Source: Chara braunii
Taxonomy: Eukaryota > Streptophyta > Charophyceae > Charales > Characeae
NCBI GenBank assembly: GCA_003427395.1
Contig: BFEA01000437.1
Span: 438,332 to 502,331 of the forward strand
Direction of reading: 5' to 3'
Length of the DNA: 64,000 bases
The position numbers and the translations under genes were made by a program. Below are positions 1 to 11,573 of this stretch, piece after piece; the stretch's first letter is position 1, and each line of letters opens with the position of its first letter. Under the pieces are notes generated by a model, which was given only the letters and a program-made list of their open reading frames with translations, did no database searches and was not told where the DNA came from.

Positions 1-44
<44 letters not shown>

Positions 45-252
45 CCGGTCGCGTACCACAAAGCGCCGCGCCGTCCGCGGCTGGGAGAAAAAAAAAAACA
101 TCTCCATGGTTGGGCCACGGCCGAGATGTCTCGGCCACACCCGACTGGCCACGGCCGAGATGTCTCGGCCACACCCCCGACTGGCCACGGCCGAGATGTC
201 TCGGCCACACCTCAGATTGGCCAGGGCCGAGATGTCTCGGCCACAGCCGAGA
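1..252 (+). repeat. Poly-T block followed by palindromic minisatellite (left copy)
   Basis: A run of 44 T is followed by a GC-rich linker, an A tract, and then about four tandem units of roughly 34-36 bp from position 106 on. Each unit contains GGCCGAGATGTCTCGGCC, an inverted repeat with a 2-base centre. The units are read by overlapping ORFs, but these are by-products of the repeat and no protein is supported. A second, inverted copy lies at 9181-9395, beyond the LINE. Confidence 0.8.
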
Positions 253-489
253 TTCGTAGGCACTACCCTTCACAGGCAAACGCGAAGTCTCAAGAGTATC
301 CTCCTCCGAAGAAGTGGGGGGCTCGGGGCAGGGGTGGAGGCCAAAAAAAGAAAAAAGAAAAAGAAGAAATAAAAAAGTAAAGAAACGAGGAACTTTGAAT
401 CCACCTACGTGGGGAAGGCCCTCAGGTCACCAGTGCTTTGAGGAATGTATATGGCCAGGAAGTGAGGAACATGAAACAGGTCGTTTTCC
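253..489. other. No gene seen; purine-rich spacer
   Basis: The stretch between the minisatellite and the LINE tail contains a long A/G-rich tract around 340-385 and no supported coding or RNA feature. It forms the 3' flank of the minus-strand LINE. Confidence 0.5.
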
Positions 490-507
490 TTTTTTTTTTT
501 TTTTTTT

Positions 508-711
508 GTTTTCCCCGTTAAAGCTGGCTCCGATCTATTAGTGGGGAGCAGCACTTGCTGGGAACCGGGCCCAGCGTCCCTTATAACAACTTAGTTGATA
601 AATTGGGGCCGGGGTCCCCACAAACTGCCCGGTGAAAGAACTGCTAATGGATATCCGAGCACATTGGGAGAAAAATGAAGAGCCACATTCATACAACTGA
701 AATACCCAGTC
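508..711 (-). other. LINE 3' UTR with conserved terminal hairpin
   Basis: This region lies between the ORF2 stop and the poly-A tail. Positions 557-575 can pair as a 6-bp stem (GCTGGG with CCCAGC) with a 7-base loop. Close relatives of this tail occur at 35048-35064, 36345-36361 and 45364-45382, with base changes that keep the stem paired. A role as the site the LINE RT recognises is inferred. Confidence 0.6.
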
Positions 712-3700
712 CTAATGGAGATTACCAGTCCCTCTCAGCGAAGCGCTGTCAGATAGGCAGTCTAGGATACTAGGACTGTGGGGAAAATCCCATATAAGAA
801 CAGAGTAAAAAAGTTTATTACCGTTGGAGAGCCCCGCCCAGTTATAAGGTGAGGACCATTTCTTCTCGAAATTATATTTAGCCAGTTCCATGGATGCCGA
901 GCTTCTACTGGTTCTACACCAGTCAGCTGTGATCTCCATTCTCAGCGAGTGCCGGAATTTAGCAATAAGAGGTTGCAGGGAAGGTTTGGAATTGAGGAAA
1001 CGTCTATCCCGCCGTGCTATCCATAGGCACCAGAAGGCCCTACTCCTGAATATTTGGGCCACCACACCCGCCTGATGATTCTTAAACTGCTCTGGGATTC
1101 TACTTGTAACTACTAAGTCCTTGCTCCAAAAACCTGACGTGGAGTATGCTTTCTCCCATAGGGAGTCTAGAAACTCCCAAAAGCCTTTAGCAATAACACA
1201 TTCCCACCAGAGGTGTAGCCAGTCTTCCAGGCACCGATGGGGGCAGATGTCACACACCGTATGGATATCCATACCTTTTTCTGAAACCCAGAGGGCAGTG
1301 GGGACACATGAGTGCAAATGTAACCATTGGAGCCCCCCCACCTTTGTTTCCAGTGACGACAGCAAGAGCTGGATAAAGAAAAAAATCCACGAATATGAAA
1401 TATGTCTCAGATTTGGGGATGCTACTCTATGCTGCCAGTTAATTGTGAGACCTACTTGAATAGAATGAGCTTGAGAGTGAAGGTTGTACCCATTCTTGGA
1501 CGTGTAATCTCTCAGTGGAATCTTGGCGACCTCTTTGCCTGGGGTTGAGATTAACCATCCAATCTTGTCTGTGTCTACTTTCCACTCCAGATCTGTGTAG
1601 GACTGAGTCCTGATAATGAATGCACCGTCACGGTCTTGCTGGACCGTAATTTCCTGCAGCCCCTCCAGAGACCTGGGCGCAGGGTCCTTGACCTGTTGAA
1701 GCATTGAGTCCTGGAGAGTCCATTCTGAGAGCCACACTTCGTCATTGTCGCATACAGTGTCTACCCTGAAGTAACGAACTGACTCGACTGTTGAGCTGAA
1801 CCATTGTTGTTCGAAGTACTTCTTGGGGGGGTTGGAGATGATCGTGGACCACTTCGAGGGGATAGCAGAGATCAGGTCCGTTAGGTGAGATTCCACTTGA
1901 TGAAGACCTGCAAGTTGAAGCCTGAGCTCTGCTCCTTTCTTCCATGCTTTCTTATCGGCGTCCAAGATGTGGCGGATGAGCCAAATGCCGCGTTGCATCC
2001 ACTTTCGGCCAAAGTTGCCAGGAGCTTTGGCTACGGAGAACGGAAGCCCTGCTTGGTTACAGATCGCTGTGTTTTCGAAGAGACAGGTGTTAAGTATTTC
2101 ATGCACAGTGGAAGGTTCCTCCAGGTTTTGAGGGAGCATCTTGCCCCATGCCTTGAGGATTCCTTCCCAGGTCTTAGTCGAGGTGCCGGCAGTGAAAGGT
2201 TTCATTAACAAGGTCTGCCAAACAGCTTCGGGATTAGAGAACTTCCATTAATTAGCTAGGGATGCTTGGGCCAGTAAGATACAAGGTTGCTTTTCTTTGG
2301 TTGTCAGCATTCTGACAGGCCATTTAGCTAGTAGTGCTTTGTTCTGTGTGTTCGGGTCCAGAATACCCAGGCCTCCTGCCTTCCTTTTTTCTGTAACTTT
2401 TGACCAACTTACTTTGGACAGGACCGATTGGGTTTCCGAGTCTCCTTTCCACAGAAAGTGGGTCAAGAGTCTCCTGATATTTGTATCTGAGTTTGGTGAT
2501 AGTGCACATATAGATAAGATGAACCAGAGTTTGGAAGAGATGAAGGTGTTAATCACCATTGCCCTACCAAACAACGAAAGAAAGCGGGTTTTGGACCAAC
2601 TGGCACCGACGTCTCTAATTGTGTTTTCGATTACTGAGCTTTGAATGTCTGCAGGATCCTCAAAGGAGACTTGTACTCCCAGGTATCTCTCTACCGCCGA
2701 GCGAGGTTTAACCGTTATTCCCAAATCCAGGGCTAGCTGCTCACCGTTGGGGGTGAGAGCCACTGATTTTTGCCAACTGACCCTCATTTCTGAGGCCAGT
2801 TCGTAAGTGGAAAGGCATTGTTCCAATGCTGATAACGATGCTACCGAATTTTCCGAAATGGCAGAAAAGTCATCTGCCAAGGCCGATACCTTGATAGAGT
2901 AAGTTGGGGAGATCTGTAAACCCACGAAGTGCGGGTGGTGTCTTACCATATTTAGAAAGATTTCTAGCTGTATGACGAACAGAGAAGGGGCCAGGGGGCA
3001 ACCCTGACGCAAGGATTTGGTGACCTTGAAAGGGGATGAGGGGTATCCATTAACCAAGACTCTACCAGTTGAGGCTCCATAGAGGGCCCTGACGAAGGTT
3101 CTGAAGTTCGGGCCTACTCCCACTCTCTCTAGAGTCTCCTGGACGAAGTCCCAGTTGACCCTGTCATAGGCCTTCTGAAAATCAATTAAAATGACTGTCT
3201 TGTTTAAGTTGTGTTGATTTATCCAGTCGATGGATTGGGTTATGGTCATGACGTTGTCCAGCACCTGGCGTCCAGGTATGAACCCGCTTTGATCTGGCAA
3301 AGCCAACTTGTGAAGGAAGGGTTTTATTCGGAGTGCCAATGTTTTAGCCAAGATTTTGCCATTGGACGTTAAGTAGGGAGATTGGTCTGTAGTTACGAAC
3401 GTTCGTTTTATCCCCTTTTTTGTACAGCAAGGTAATGATCCCTTCAGCAGTGTTCGGCCCGAGAGGACTGTCGTGGAGTATTTGGTTAAAGACTCTAAGT
3501 ATATCCGGTGCAAGCAGAGACCAAAAACGCAGATAGAACTCTACCGGGAGACCATCTGGGCCTGGACACTTACCTTTGGACATACTGTTGAGGGAAGCGG
3601 TGATTTCAGAAAGGGTGATCGGGGATTCTAGTGATGATGTTTGCTGTTTGGAGAGGATTTTGGTAGTGGAACTCCAGAGAAAGTTCTCAAGGTGGGGGGG

Positions 3701-5020
3701 GACAATGGGAGAGTTGGGGGGTTTCTCAGAGGTTAGTAATTGTTGATAGAATATCTTGACATATTCACACAGGGTGTTCGAATCCTTTGCTGGGGGTTGA
3801 GACGGATCTTCAGGATGGTTGAGACTGGTGATCATGTTATTGGTAGCGGGAGAGGGGGTGATTGAGGAGGTCTTCGCATCTAATTTATCCGTGTGTAACA
3901 TTTTGTCTATTAATCTCTGTTTTTCCCACAAATTGTGGTAGTGAATCTGCAAATTTTTCCATTTTTGCAACAAACGTGTTTTTTTCCTCTGTGTAACCAT
4001 CTAAGAAAAGAAGCAGTCCGTTTCTTTTTTCTCCAAAGCTTCAATTTTTCTTCTCAGGAGTATTGCTTTGTATTTGTGATTAACGGCCTTGACGCGGGAG
4101 ATGAAATTCAGTTGGTTGGAGATGAGAGAAAGGCCCTTGTCTAGCCATACACCGTCATTCTCGAATAAAGTGGTGTTCCCTCTCCATTCTTCCCATGATT
4201 TCTAAACCCAATCGACTATGCCCGGGTCATCCAGGATATGTAGACTGAGTCTGAAAAGTCCCTTACCCCTCGAAATTCCGGTCCCAAGATTCAAGGAGAT
4301 TGAGACCGGTTTGTGGTCCAAGAGGGAGTCGAAGGTCATTTCAGCCTTGTTTATTAGTTGAAGAGTGGGTTCGTTGGTGACTATAACATCTAGTCTGCGC
4401 ATTGTGAGTGGTCTGTTCTCTGTGACGATTGACGAAGTCCATGTGTAGGACGTGGTCTCCGGGTGTAGAATTCTGAAGAGATCGAACAGACCCCTATCAA
4501 TCATCAGATCGTTGAGAGCCTCTAATTCCCCTGGATGTGTTAGCGGGTTTGTGAAGTCTACCGCCTAGTTGGGGACTGTGTTCCAGTCCCCACCCACGAT
4601 GACAAAGTCTGTTGTGGGAATGATCTGGTTTAGAGCGTAGATGAATTAGGACTTCCCTGTATGGTCTGCAGGAACGTAAACCGAGAGGAGGGTGCAGACA
4701 CGACCGTCCAACTCGAGTCTTACCCAACACCAGTGGCCTAGAGGATCAAATTGAGTCTCTTTAATGTTGTTTGCTAGCTTCTTATGCACGAGGATACCCG
4801 TCCCACCCCTTGTCTCTTGGGCCGGGGCCCATATCTGAGGACCAGTCCACCATTTAGGCATGGAGGATAACTTGTCCTCAGATAGCTTGGTTTCCTGCAG
4901 CAGCATTATCGAGACTCGATTTGAATGGATCCATGTTTTTAGCCTTGCTCTCTTTTGTTTACCATTGTTATCGATCAGACCTCTGACGTTCCAGGAGGCT
5001 ATTGTCAGCCTACCGTCCAT
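712..5020 (-). pseudogene. LINE ORF2, APE endonuclease-reverse transcriptase
   Basis: ORF2 starts at the ATG at 5020, inside the last codons of ORF1. The apurinic-like endonuclease occupies about 4202-5020, with SWNVRGL, LLQETKL, GGDWN, a RRLD motif and a terminal DHKP motif. Reverse transcriptase follows (about 2700-3700), with GPDGLP, a DFQKAYDRVNW block, QGCPLAP and the catalytic LADD centre. A C-terminal zinc motif of the CX2C..HX4C type lies near 1190-1260. The frame is broken by stops at 4646, 4565, 4202, 4001 and 2248 and by a frameshift near 3360. The protein nicks target DNA and copies the element RNA at the nick. The order and motifs leave little doubt about the family; the exact clade is not determined. 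Confidence 0.93.
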
Positions 5021-7112
5021 CCGCCCCAGCGGATTTCATTCTCTCATGGATAGGCTCGTGGACTACCCCGTTCTTGTCTTGGGGTTGAACCAAACTCGGT
5101 ACATCCCGAGGGAATTTTGTGGATTCCTGGATGTACTTGGAGAAAACGGATCTCTCCTTTGGGATGTGAGAGTCTAATTCAGCGATAACATCTCCCAGAA
5201 TCCCATCGCCAAGTGAAGGGTAGAACTTTTCCTTCACATTGCTTCTCCTGAACCATGTGACCGGTGCCCAGAACAGTCCCTTATCTACGATTTGGGGATC
5301 TATTCCCGGGGCCTGAGCTGCTTCCAAGCACAGACTGAGTATGGGGTGGGTTTTGCCAGATTGCCCTTTCCTGTAGGTCGAGGTACAGGGCATAGACGGA
5401 ATTGGTCTCACAAAGTACCGTTTGTCCAACAACTTTCTTGCCGAGTTCAGAAACTCATTGGGGTGAGGGAAAGCACTAGTTGTAAGGGAGGGGAGAAATA
5501 AGTCATTGTTGTCATTCTCCTGCAACAACAACAGCGTGGTCTGGTTGCTTTGTTTGAGAATCAGTGGGGCCAAAACGTAAGGCGTGTCATGTGTGGTCTG
5601 TGGAGTGACTGGTCCAAGTAGCTGCGGAGTTTGTGGGTGTTGAACCTCCTGAGCGACAGTGCCCATAGTTTCGTCCTCCGTGCGTGGCTTCTTTTGAGGT
5701 TGTTTTGCTAAGAGGGGTGTGCCCTCGTTTGGAGCTCCAGTGATAGTGTTGCCTGCTGTGTCGGTGGCAACTGTTCCTGGGCCTATTGAGGCCCCGGGTG
5801 TTACCGCCCCTGCCTGATTTAGATTTGGCAGACCATCTTCCCCAGCCTCAGTTATAGCCAGCAGTCCCTTCTCCATTTGGAAACCTGTTGGGCGGTACCC
5901 CGTTCCTGGCTGTGGTGCATACCACCCGCCCCCGGGGACCTGAGGGCCGCCTTGACCCCCCGGGGGTCCCCGACGAGGCACGAAAGTTTGGCGCCATTCC
6001 AGGTTGGGACGTGAATCCAAGCCTGGCCCTCTGTTATCCCGTTCAGAGAAGGAAAAGCTTCCCCCTGATGGATATGCATTCCATTGGTTTCGCAGAGAGC
6101 CTTTTTCTCGTGCTGATGATTTCGGGGGACCAGCCCTTGTGTTCGCTTGGGAATCCCAGTTGTTACGCCAGGAGCTCGAAGGGCATTGAGACTGTTGGTG
6201 CGAGAACGAGTTTTGGTGATTACCCCGCCGCCCAGATTGAGAGAATTTATTCCTTTCGTTGTCTCCATTGTCAGCCATACATTCGTCACTGGAGTGACCG
6301 TATCTGCAGCAGAAATCGCAGAAAGGGCAGTCATCATGCTTGTGCCCATACCTGTTGCAGTTTGTGCACCAGGGGGTATTAGAGTTTACCAGGTCTGCGG
6401 TCAAGTAATTAGTCCCGTCCCACACCTTTAATCGAGGTCTGAATCTTTCTTCGGCGGAAGGGTGCAGTTGGTATTTTAGATTACCCAGCTTCGGGTCCTC
6501 TGGGTCCCCTACCGGAGGGAACTCCTGGACAATTCTTCCCATCGCAGCTTCCAACCCAGTTTTGATGTATACCGAGGCTGCAATGGGAAACCTTATCGCC
6601 ATTACCCAGTAGTTATTGCGCTTGTCTTCATCCCTTTTCTTTTCCCATTCTGTGCACGGCAGCCACTGGCAAAAAAACACGAAGTTTCGTTTCTTCCCTT
6701 CTTTAAATTTCATTTCTTTCTTTGTGTTCTGTAACCATTCCATGACTTTGAGATTCTTTGCAATGTAAGTCATCTGTCCCTTGCCTTCCATGTGGGCAGT
6801 CCCTCTCTCGGATGCAAGCTCTTCTTCAGTCATGACGGACTCTTCCAGATATCTGATCAGATCAATTTTTTTGTCATTCGCCCAATTCTTGGTTTCCCCC
6901 TAAAAGACAATGGAGACTGTCATTCTTTTAAGAAATTCGCTCTGGGATCTTTGGAAAGTCTCGTTTGGTTTGACTTCAATGCAGTCGTCCTCCTCGTTAA
7001 CCGTTGTTTCCACATATTCAGACACATCCTGTGATACGTGGTCAATGAACCAGCCTTTCAAAATGTCCGCCACCTTTTGGGCCTCTTCCCTATTGTGAGA
7101 GGGAGTATTCAT
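5010..7112 (-). pseudogene. LINE ORF1, gag-like nucleic-acid-binding protein with two zinc knuckles
   Basis: About 700 codons read in one frame from 7112 to the stop at 5010, broken by one TAG at 6900-6902; a methionine at 6833 heads the longer downstream open part. Roughly 155 residues past that methionine are two adjacent CX2CX4HX4C knuckles (about 6279-6368), one with Cys-Asn-Arg-Tyr-Gly-His and one with Cys-Arg-Tyr-Gly-His in the centre. The part before the knuckles resembles the DUF4283-type gag domain of plant LINEs. The C-terminal half is low-complexity, rich in Gly, Pro, Ser and Gln. Such proteins bind the element RNA to form the retrotransposition particle. Its stop overlaps the ORF2 start by 11 bases. 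Confidence 0.85.
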
Positions 7113-8060
7113 TTTCAGCAGTGGCGGGTTTGGAGGCTAGTACCTGTATGGCTCAGAAGTGCAGCACTACCCAATATGTGTTGTGACTTCGTACAGAATC
7201 GACGCTCAACGAGAGACAGGAAGGCCGTCTGTGCAGAGGGTGTATTGGGGTAAGGTTGGAGGGGAGCGTGAGTTGAGTTGAGGGTCGAGTATGTGGGGGG
7301 TTAGAATAGGCGTAGAGTTTAGTGAGATTTGGACGAGTGCCTATGACGGGGGCGGACAGGGTGAGTTTTTGTGATGGGGATGGCCAGGGATTGTAGTGAA
7401 CGGTTGGGTTGGAGTGGTTGGAGGAATATCATATGGGTCGAGGGTCGGGGAAAGTAGCATGTGTTTAGGTTTCTGTCCCCAACCAAGGACACCCGGCAGT
7501 ATGGGGAGTAGGGTGTACCGGAACAGTGCTGCAGCAGACCCCCGGAGTTGGAGAGTTTATGGAGTGGATAGGTGAGAGTGTTGGATCGGAAGACAGGATT
7601 GTGACTGAACGCGGACGCACCCACTGATGATGGGGGAATGGGGGGAGCTACTGGAGTGGTTTTGGAAGGGTGAGGATGACGTGTTCGCGTGGTTAAAATG
7701 AATACTCTATTATCCGGAAGGAAACAGAGGATTCAGGGCTGGGCCGAGTTTGTGCGTGGATGTGGGCGCAAAGGCTGTGCTGGGGGGCAGTCGTGCCCAC
7801 GCGAGTATTTGAGGATCGGGGAAGGAGGACGTGATTGGGCGGCGGGGGTTCAGGACTATTACACAGAAAAAGACGAAAAAGGTCAGGAGGGCGTAGGTCG
7901 GGATGTAGAGGCGAAATCGGGGTGCTGTGGGACGGCCAGGCCTACCGGGGTAGTTGGTGACCTGGGGAGCGGACCGTCCGCTGGTGGCGGGAAGTAAATC
8001 CTATTACACAGAAAAAAACAAAATAAAACGAAAGGGGGGCCCGGGGTAGAAACGAGGACT
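7113..8060. other. Possible LINE 5' leader and spacer; no gene supported
   Basis: The plus strand is strongly G-rich (minus strand C-rich), with purine runs and repeated GTGGGGG-like strings. A minus-strand ORF at 7319-7624 has no recognisable motif. The stretch may hold the LINE 5' UTR and promoter, but its end cannot be fixed without other copies. Confidence 0.35.
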
Positions 8061-9046
8061 CAATTAGGTATATTTACTAGGTCGCGCTGGCGACGGGCGA
8101 ATATGTGTGACCGTGTACAAAGAAAAAGAAGCGAGGCGGAGGGAATCCAGAACTAGAAATTAGAAGCGGGGAAAATATATAATGATTCCGGAGTCGTAGA
8201 GGAATGTGGAGGAACAGGATTATGGAAGAATCTAGACAAAGAGTATCACCTGGTGCGGGGTGGAGGGGAAGAGAGATAGGTTTCCGTAGCCGGGCTTCCG
8301 TCTCCGTTACGAGGCATCGAGGCGTTGATCTCACCGCAGAGCTCGACAACGCCTCACCGCAGAGCTCGCAGTCGTGTTCGAGGGACAGGCCGCCAGCCGA
8401 GAGGTCCTTCCGCTGAAAGGGACATCATCACATCGGGGAGTCTCCAAAAATGCCAGTAGAGCTGGCAGTTCGTTCCTGCACTGCCATTCACCTTTACCCT
8501 TGGGTGAAGACCTGTAGCGGAACACTCCACTGGAGCGTTACGCTGGTAAGTCTGGTGGAAATCTGTGATGAGTACGAGATTTAGGGGGAGGTGGTTTCCA
8601 AGATAGGAGAGTTACCAAAGCGGAAAAAGCACGCCTTGGAGTTAACTTCCCATCATTACTTTCCCCCCTGGGAGAAAGCTGGATAGCTATGGTGGAATAG
8701 CTGTGAGAGCGAGCCACGCGAAAGCAAAGCAGGCGTCCAAGCGCCGTTTCCTTTTTTGTTTGTTGTTGTCAGGTCCTTGTAGCGCCCTGCCAGCCAGGCA
8801 GGCTCGCTTCAGCTAACTGCCTCGCTTCAGCAAGTACTGTAGCATCCTGTATAGGACCGCAATCACAGCATAAGGGATGTTTTTTTTTTTTCGGGGGGGC
8901 AACGGCTTGTGGGTCACAACCCAAGTTTTGAATGGGCAAAAAAAACAGTAGTCCGCAGGTCCGTCCCGACGGTGGTTCAAAACGGCAATAATAACAGTCG
9001 CCAGCGTTATACACATGGTGCCTGTTCGAAACAGGCACTTTTGTCT
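8061..9046. other. Unassigned intergenic DNA
   Basis: Mixed-composition sequence with short imperfect inverted repeats (for example around 8450-8475 and 8520-8545) and a T tract near 8880. No conserved coding region or RNA gene was recognised. Confidence 0.4.
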
Positions 9047-9108
9047 TCCTTTTTTTTTTTTTTTTTTTTTATCCGTCTTATGGTCGCGCCGCGCCAGCGG
9101 CTGGAACG

Positions 9109-9143
<35 letters not shown>

Positions 9144-9420
9144 TAAAAAAAAAACAAAACAAAAAAATAAAATAAAATCATGGTGGGGCCATGGCCATGG
9201 CCAATCTGGGGTGTGGCCGAGACATCTCGGCCGTGGCCAATCTGGGGTGTGGCCAAGACATCTCGGCCGTGGCCAATACCGGGTGTGGCAGAGACACCTC
9301 AGCCATGGCCAATCTGGGGTGTGGCCGAGACATCTCGGCTGTGGCCAATCTGGGGTGTGGCCGAGACATCTCGGCCGTGGCCCAACCATGGGGCCGAACA
9401 CCACCTTTTTTTTTTTTTCC
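9047..9420 (-). repeat. Palindromic minisatellite (right copy), inverted relative to the left copy
   Basis: A T run, a GC-rich linker related to that at 45-90, a TA dinucleotide tract (about 9113-9140) and an A-rich stretch precede five or so units of about 36 bp at 9181-9395. Each unit contains GGCCGAGACATCTCGGCC or a close variant, the reverse complement of the unit at 106-252. The terminal part matches the left copy in reverse orientation (CATGGTTGGGCC next to an A tract). Six-frame translations give repetitive peptides only. Confidence 0.8.
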
Positions 9421-9838
9421 CAGCTGCTGCAGGGCACGGCACGGCGGAATTCTGGCCAGATGCATTCCTGGAGGCACTACTGTGAACACCCTGCTCGCGG
9501 CTACCCCCCCCCCCCCACGACCTGCTTTTCAACTTCGTTTATTTTTTTTTCGTTTTTGGCAAGTGTCAGCTGTCCGGTTTTTTTTTTGGTCCTCTGCACG
9601 TCTGTTCTCCGTGGAAAACGCCCTGCTCTTTGGCAGGGCACGAAATCAAGTGTCAGCAGCAAAGAAAAACAACAACACAACAAGGAACGAACCGAGCTAA
9701 TATTCTCGGCAGATGCATTCGTGGAAGCAGCACTGTTAGGGCTGCGCAAAACGAGAGCGAATCTTCTGCTAGAATATGGAAAGATACACGGCCATGATTT
9801 TTGTCTGTTGTGCAGCAACGCCCTTATAAGTTTTTTTT
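9421..9838. other. Unassigned spacer with C and T tracts
   Basis: Contains a poly-C run near 9507-9518 and several T runs. No coding or RNA feature is supported, although long shadow ORFs of the minisatellite run into it. Confidence 0.4.
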
Positions 9839-9839
9839 T

Positions 9840-10130
9840 GCCTATTTGAACTTCGACGACGAGGACATTGCCATTTAGTGTTTTTTTTGCCGTTTTGAAC
9901 TTCGACGACGAGGACATTGCCATTTAGTGTTTTTTTCGCCGTTTTGAACTAAAAGTGTGATCCAGGAGCAGTTTCCCCCTTTTTTTTTTAATCTGCTGTT
10001 CGTGGATAGACGAGGGCCCTGACTGAACTGCATACGGCCGAGTTTCAACTGCAATTGAAACTGGGGCCCTGACTAAACTGCTAAAACGCAGTTCCAAATG
10101 CAATTACAAACTGTTTTCGTGACTGCACCG
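9840..10130 (+). repeat. Short tandem duplications
   Basis: A unit of about 54 bp containing AACTTCGACGACGAGGACAT occurs twice, with a truncated third (9846-9950). Next to it, a GGGCCCTGACT.AACTGC unit is duplicated at about 10012-10110. No function is seen. Confidence 0.65.
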
Positions 10131-10162
10131 AAGTTGCCCCTGTTTTTTTTTTTTTTTTGGGG

Positions 10163-10265
10163 AAATCATTTGGACCATTTCTCGATTTATGCGTGTCATC
10201 CTTGCGCAGGGGTCATTCTAATCTTCTCTGTATCGTTCCAATTTTAACGGATGTCCCGAAGGACC
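10163..10265 (-). pseudogene. U6 snRNA retropseudogene, full length
   Basis: The minus strand matches plant-like U6 snRNA from its 5' stem-loop (GTCC..GGGACATCC) through the ACAGAGA-like core and the GCGCAAGGATGACACGC stretch to the 3' AAATGGTCC end. It is followed by an A tract, seen as T at 10143-10158. Two core differences from the copy at 10567 are visible (AGAATGA in place of AGCATGG). No upstream element TCCCACATCG and no TATA at the proper distance are seen, so this is a retroposed copy, not a working gene. A second A tract also lies just upstream of its 5' end. Confidence 0.85.
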
Positions 10266-10314
10266 TTTTTTTTTTTTTAACAAGAAAGCACTTTCAAATA
10301 AAATGACCCTTTCA

Positions 10315-10505
10315 TGACCAGTGCAGTGCAAATCAGTGACCGCGTTATTCCGGTAGTGACAGAGCGATGCGCAAGGGGACAGCAGGGGCAAACGCGCAAT
10401 TACGCAATCAGTGACAAACCTAGTGACAGGGCAAACGCGCAATCAGTGACCAACCTAGTGACAGAGCGATGCGCAAGGCAACAGCAGGGGCAAACGATCT
10501 ATCTT
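10315..10505 (+). repeat. Tandem repeat with GACAGAGCGATGCGCAAGG motif
   Basis: Units containing GATGCGCAAGG, an ACAGCAGGGGCAAACG string and AATCAGTGAC are repeated at about 10335-10500. A related string (GCGATGCGCAAGGCAGTAGC) appears at 37298-37313, ahead of the larger array there, which also holds a U6 copy. Confidence 0.65.
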
Positions 10506-10552
10506 CCACTCGCCCGTCCGCGTCCGGTCCTCCTATAGCGGGAGCGGATGAC

Positions 10553-10709
10553 AGAAGTAGCCTGCCGTCCTTGGGCACATCCGTTAAAACTGGAACGATA
10601 CAGAGAAGATTAGCATGGCCCCTGCGCAAGGATGACACGCATAAATCGAGAAAAAAAAAAGAAAAGGAAAGGAACAAAAAAGAAAAAAAAAAAGAAGAAG
10701 TAGCCTGCC
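10553..10709 (+). pseudogene. U6 snRNA retropseudogene with 14-bp target-site duplication
   Basis: Positions 10567-10650 match U6 snRNA from the first base to the AAATCGAG near the 3' end, then run into an A-rich tail with G interruptions. The whole is bracketed by the identical 14-mer AGAAGTAGCCTGCC at 10553-10566 and 10696-10709. U6 body, A-rich tail and a target duplication of this length are the signature of LINE-mediated retroposition (target-primed reverse transcription). The last bases of U6 (ATGGTCC and the terminal U run) are replaced by the A-rich tail. Confidence 0.92.
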
Positions 10710-10954
10710 TCACAGAGGGACTTCTTCCCTCATGTATCTGACCGCAATTACAGCCAGACCTGGATGCACCTGAGGGGCAATTACGTCCAGGGCTCAGTTG
10801 GAAAACAGTTCGTGTGCGTATGCCCTCCTCAGATTGGGAGTGCGAATCAGAATGCGGAGCGGCAGAACTACTCTCAGTCCTGCAGGCGAACATCCGATTC
10901 GGTCGAAATCAGAAATAGAAATACTGTACTGTCAATCTGCCGACGGCACGTTTA

Positions 10955-11055
10955 ATTAATGGGCCAATCAAGCGGGCGAAACGGTTAATGGGCCAACCAA
11001 GAGGGCGGCACGGTTAATGGGCCAATCAAGCCAGCAGCACGACAACCAATCAATC
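10955..11055 (+). repeat. Threefold 33-bp tandem repeat
   Basis: TTAATGGGCCAATCAAGCGG and variants recur three times at about 33-bp spacing. The flanking sequence (about 11060-11180) is related to 38530-38720, so this belongs to a dispersed repeat. Confidence 0.7.
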
Positions 11056-11197
11056 AAGCGGGAGAATGGCAGATGCTGGCTGACGAGGCGGACGAGTGTC
11101 AAGCGCATTCCAGCGACCTCAATTTTGTGATCGTTTTGAGATTTCATCTGGGAGGTATGCCTCAATTCCAACGTACGTGGACTCGGGTGATATACTA

Positions 11198-11322
11198 CCT
11201 TCTTCCCCCGAATACAACGTAGGGCGGTCACTGAAAGGGACAGTACGGTCATTATAGCCGTATTTGGGGTATCTTTCAGTCTATATACAGCTATAATGAC
11301 CGTACGTTGTATTCAGCTGAGA
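11198..11322 (+). mobile_element. Hairpin MITE (TA-flanked family), copy G
   Basis: Long terminal inverted repeats beginning CCTTCTTCCCCCGAATACAA nearly meet in the centre (CAGTCTATATACAG). A TA dinucleotide lies outside the left end. The right end is degenerate (ATTCAGCTGAGATACTAC), and the left arm has a short internal insertion. Compared with the related repeat at 38686-38720, the element interrupts otherwise alignable sequence. Confidence 0.75.
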
Positions 11323-11550
11323 TACTACACTAAGGGCATACGCGCACTAGGACCTAACGAACGGAACGAGCGGACGCCTGGCCATAATTGCGCCCAGGTA
11401 CGTCCTCCGGCGAGTCGAAGTGTGAACACGCCCCTTCCTCCTAATGAGAACGCGGGGTACGTACTCGTTACTATGTCGCGTTCAAAATTATAGACCTCTG
11501 ATTCTCAGGCTTAGCTCGGACCCTACTTCTCGCTCCCATCGAGAAGAAAT

Positions 11551-11573
11551 TCTCTCTCTCTCTCTCTCTCTCG

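Larger units (their letters stand above)
490..7112 (-). mobile_element. Non-LTR retrotransposon (LINE), nearly complete, inactivated
   Basis: The minus strand carries in order an ORF1 with CCHC knuckles, an ORF2 with APE-type endonuclease, reverse transcriptase and C-terminal zinc motif, a 3' UTR, and a poly-A tail seen as the T run at about 490-507. This is the standard architecture of a two-ORF plant-type LINE that inserts by target-primed reverse transcription. The 5' boundary is not defined: ORF1 starts at 7112 and a C-rich leader may extend further right. No target-site duplication could be matched with confidence. Damage is one in-frame stop in ORF1 and five in-frame stops plus one frameshift in ORF2, so it is a recognisable but dead copy. 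Confidence 0.93.

Noticed and set aside
106-252. CRISPR-like array of palindromic repeats
   Set aside because: Spacers are not unique: the whole 36-bp unit repeats, and the setting is a eukaryotic minisatellite.
10163-10265. Working U6 snRNA gene
   Set aside because: No upstream element or TATA at the expected spacing, substitutions in the conserved core, and an A tail in place of the U-run terminator.
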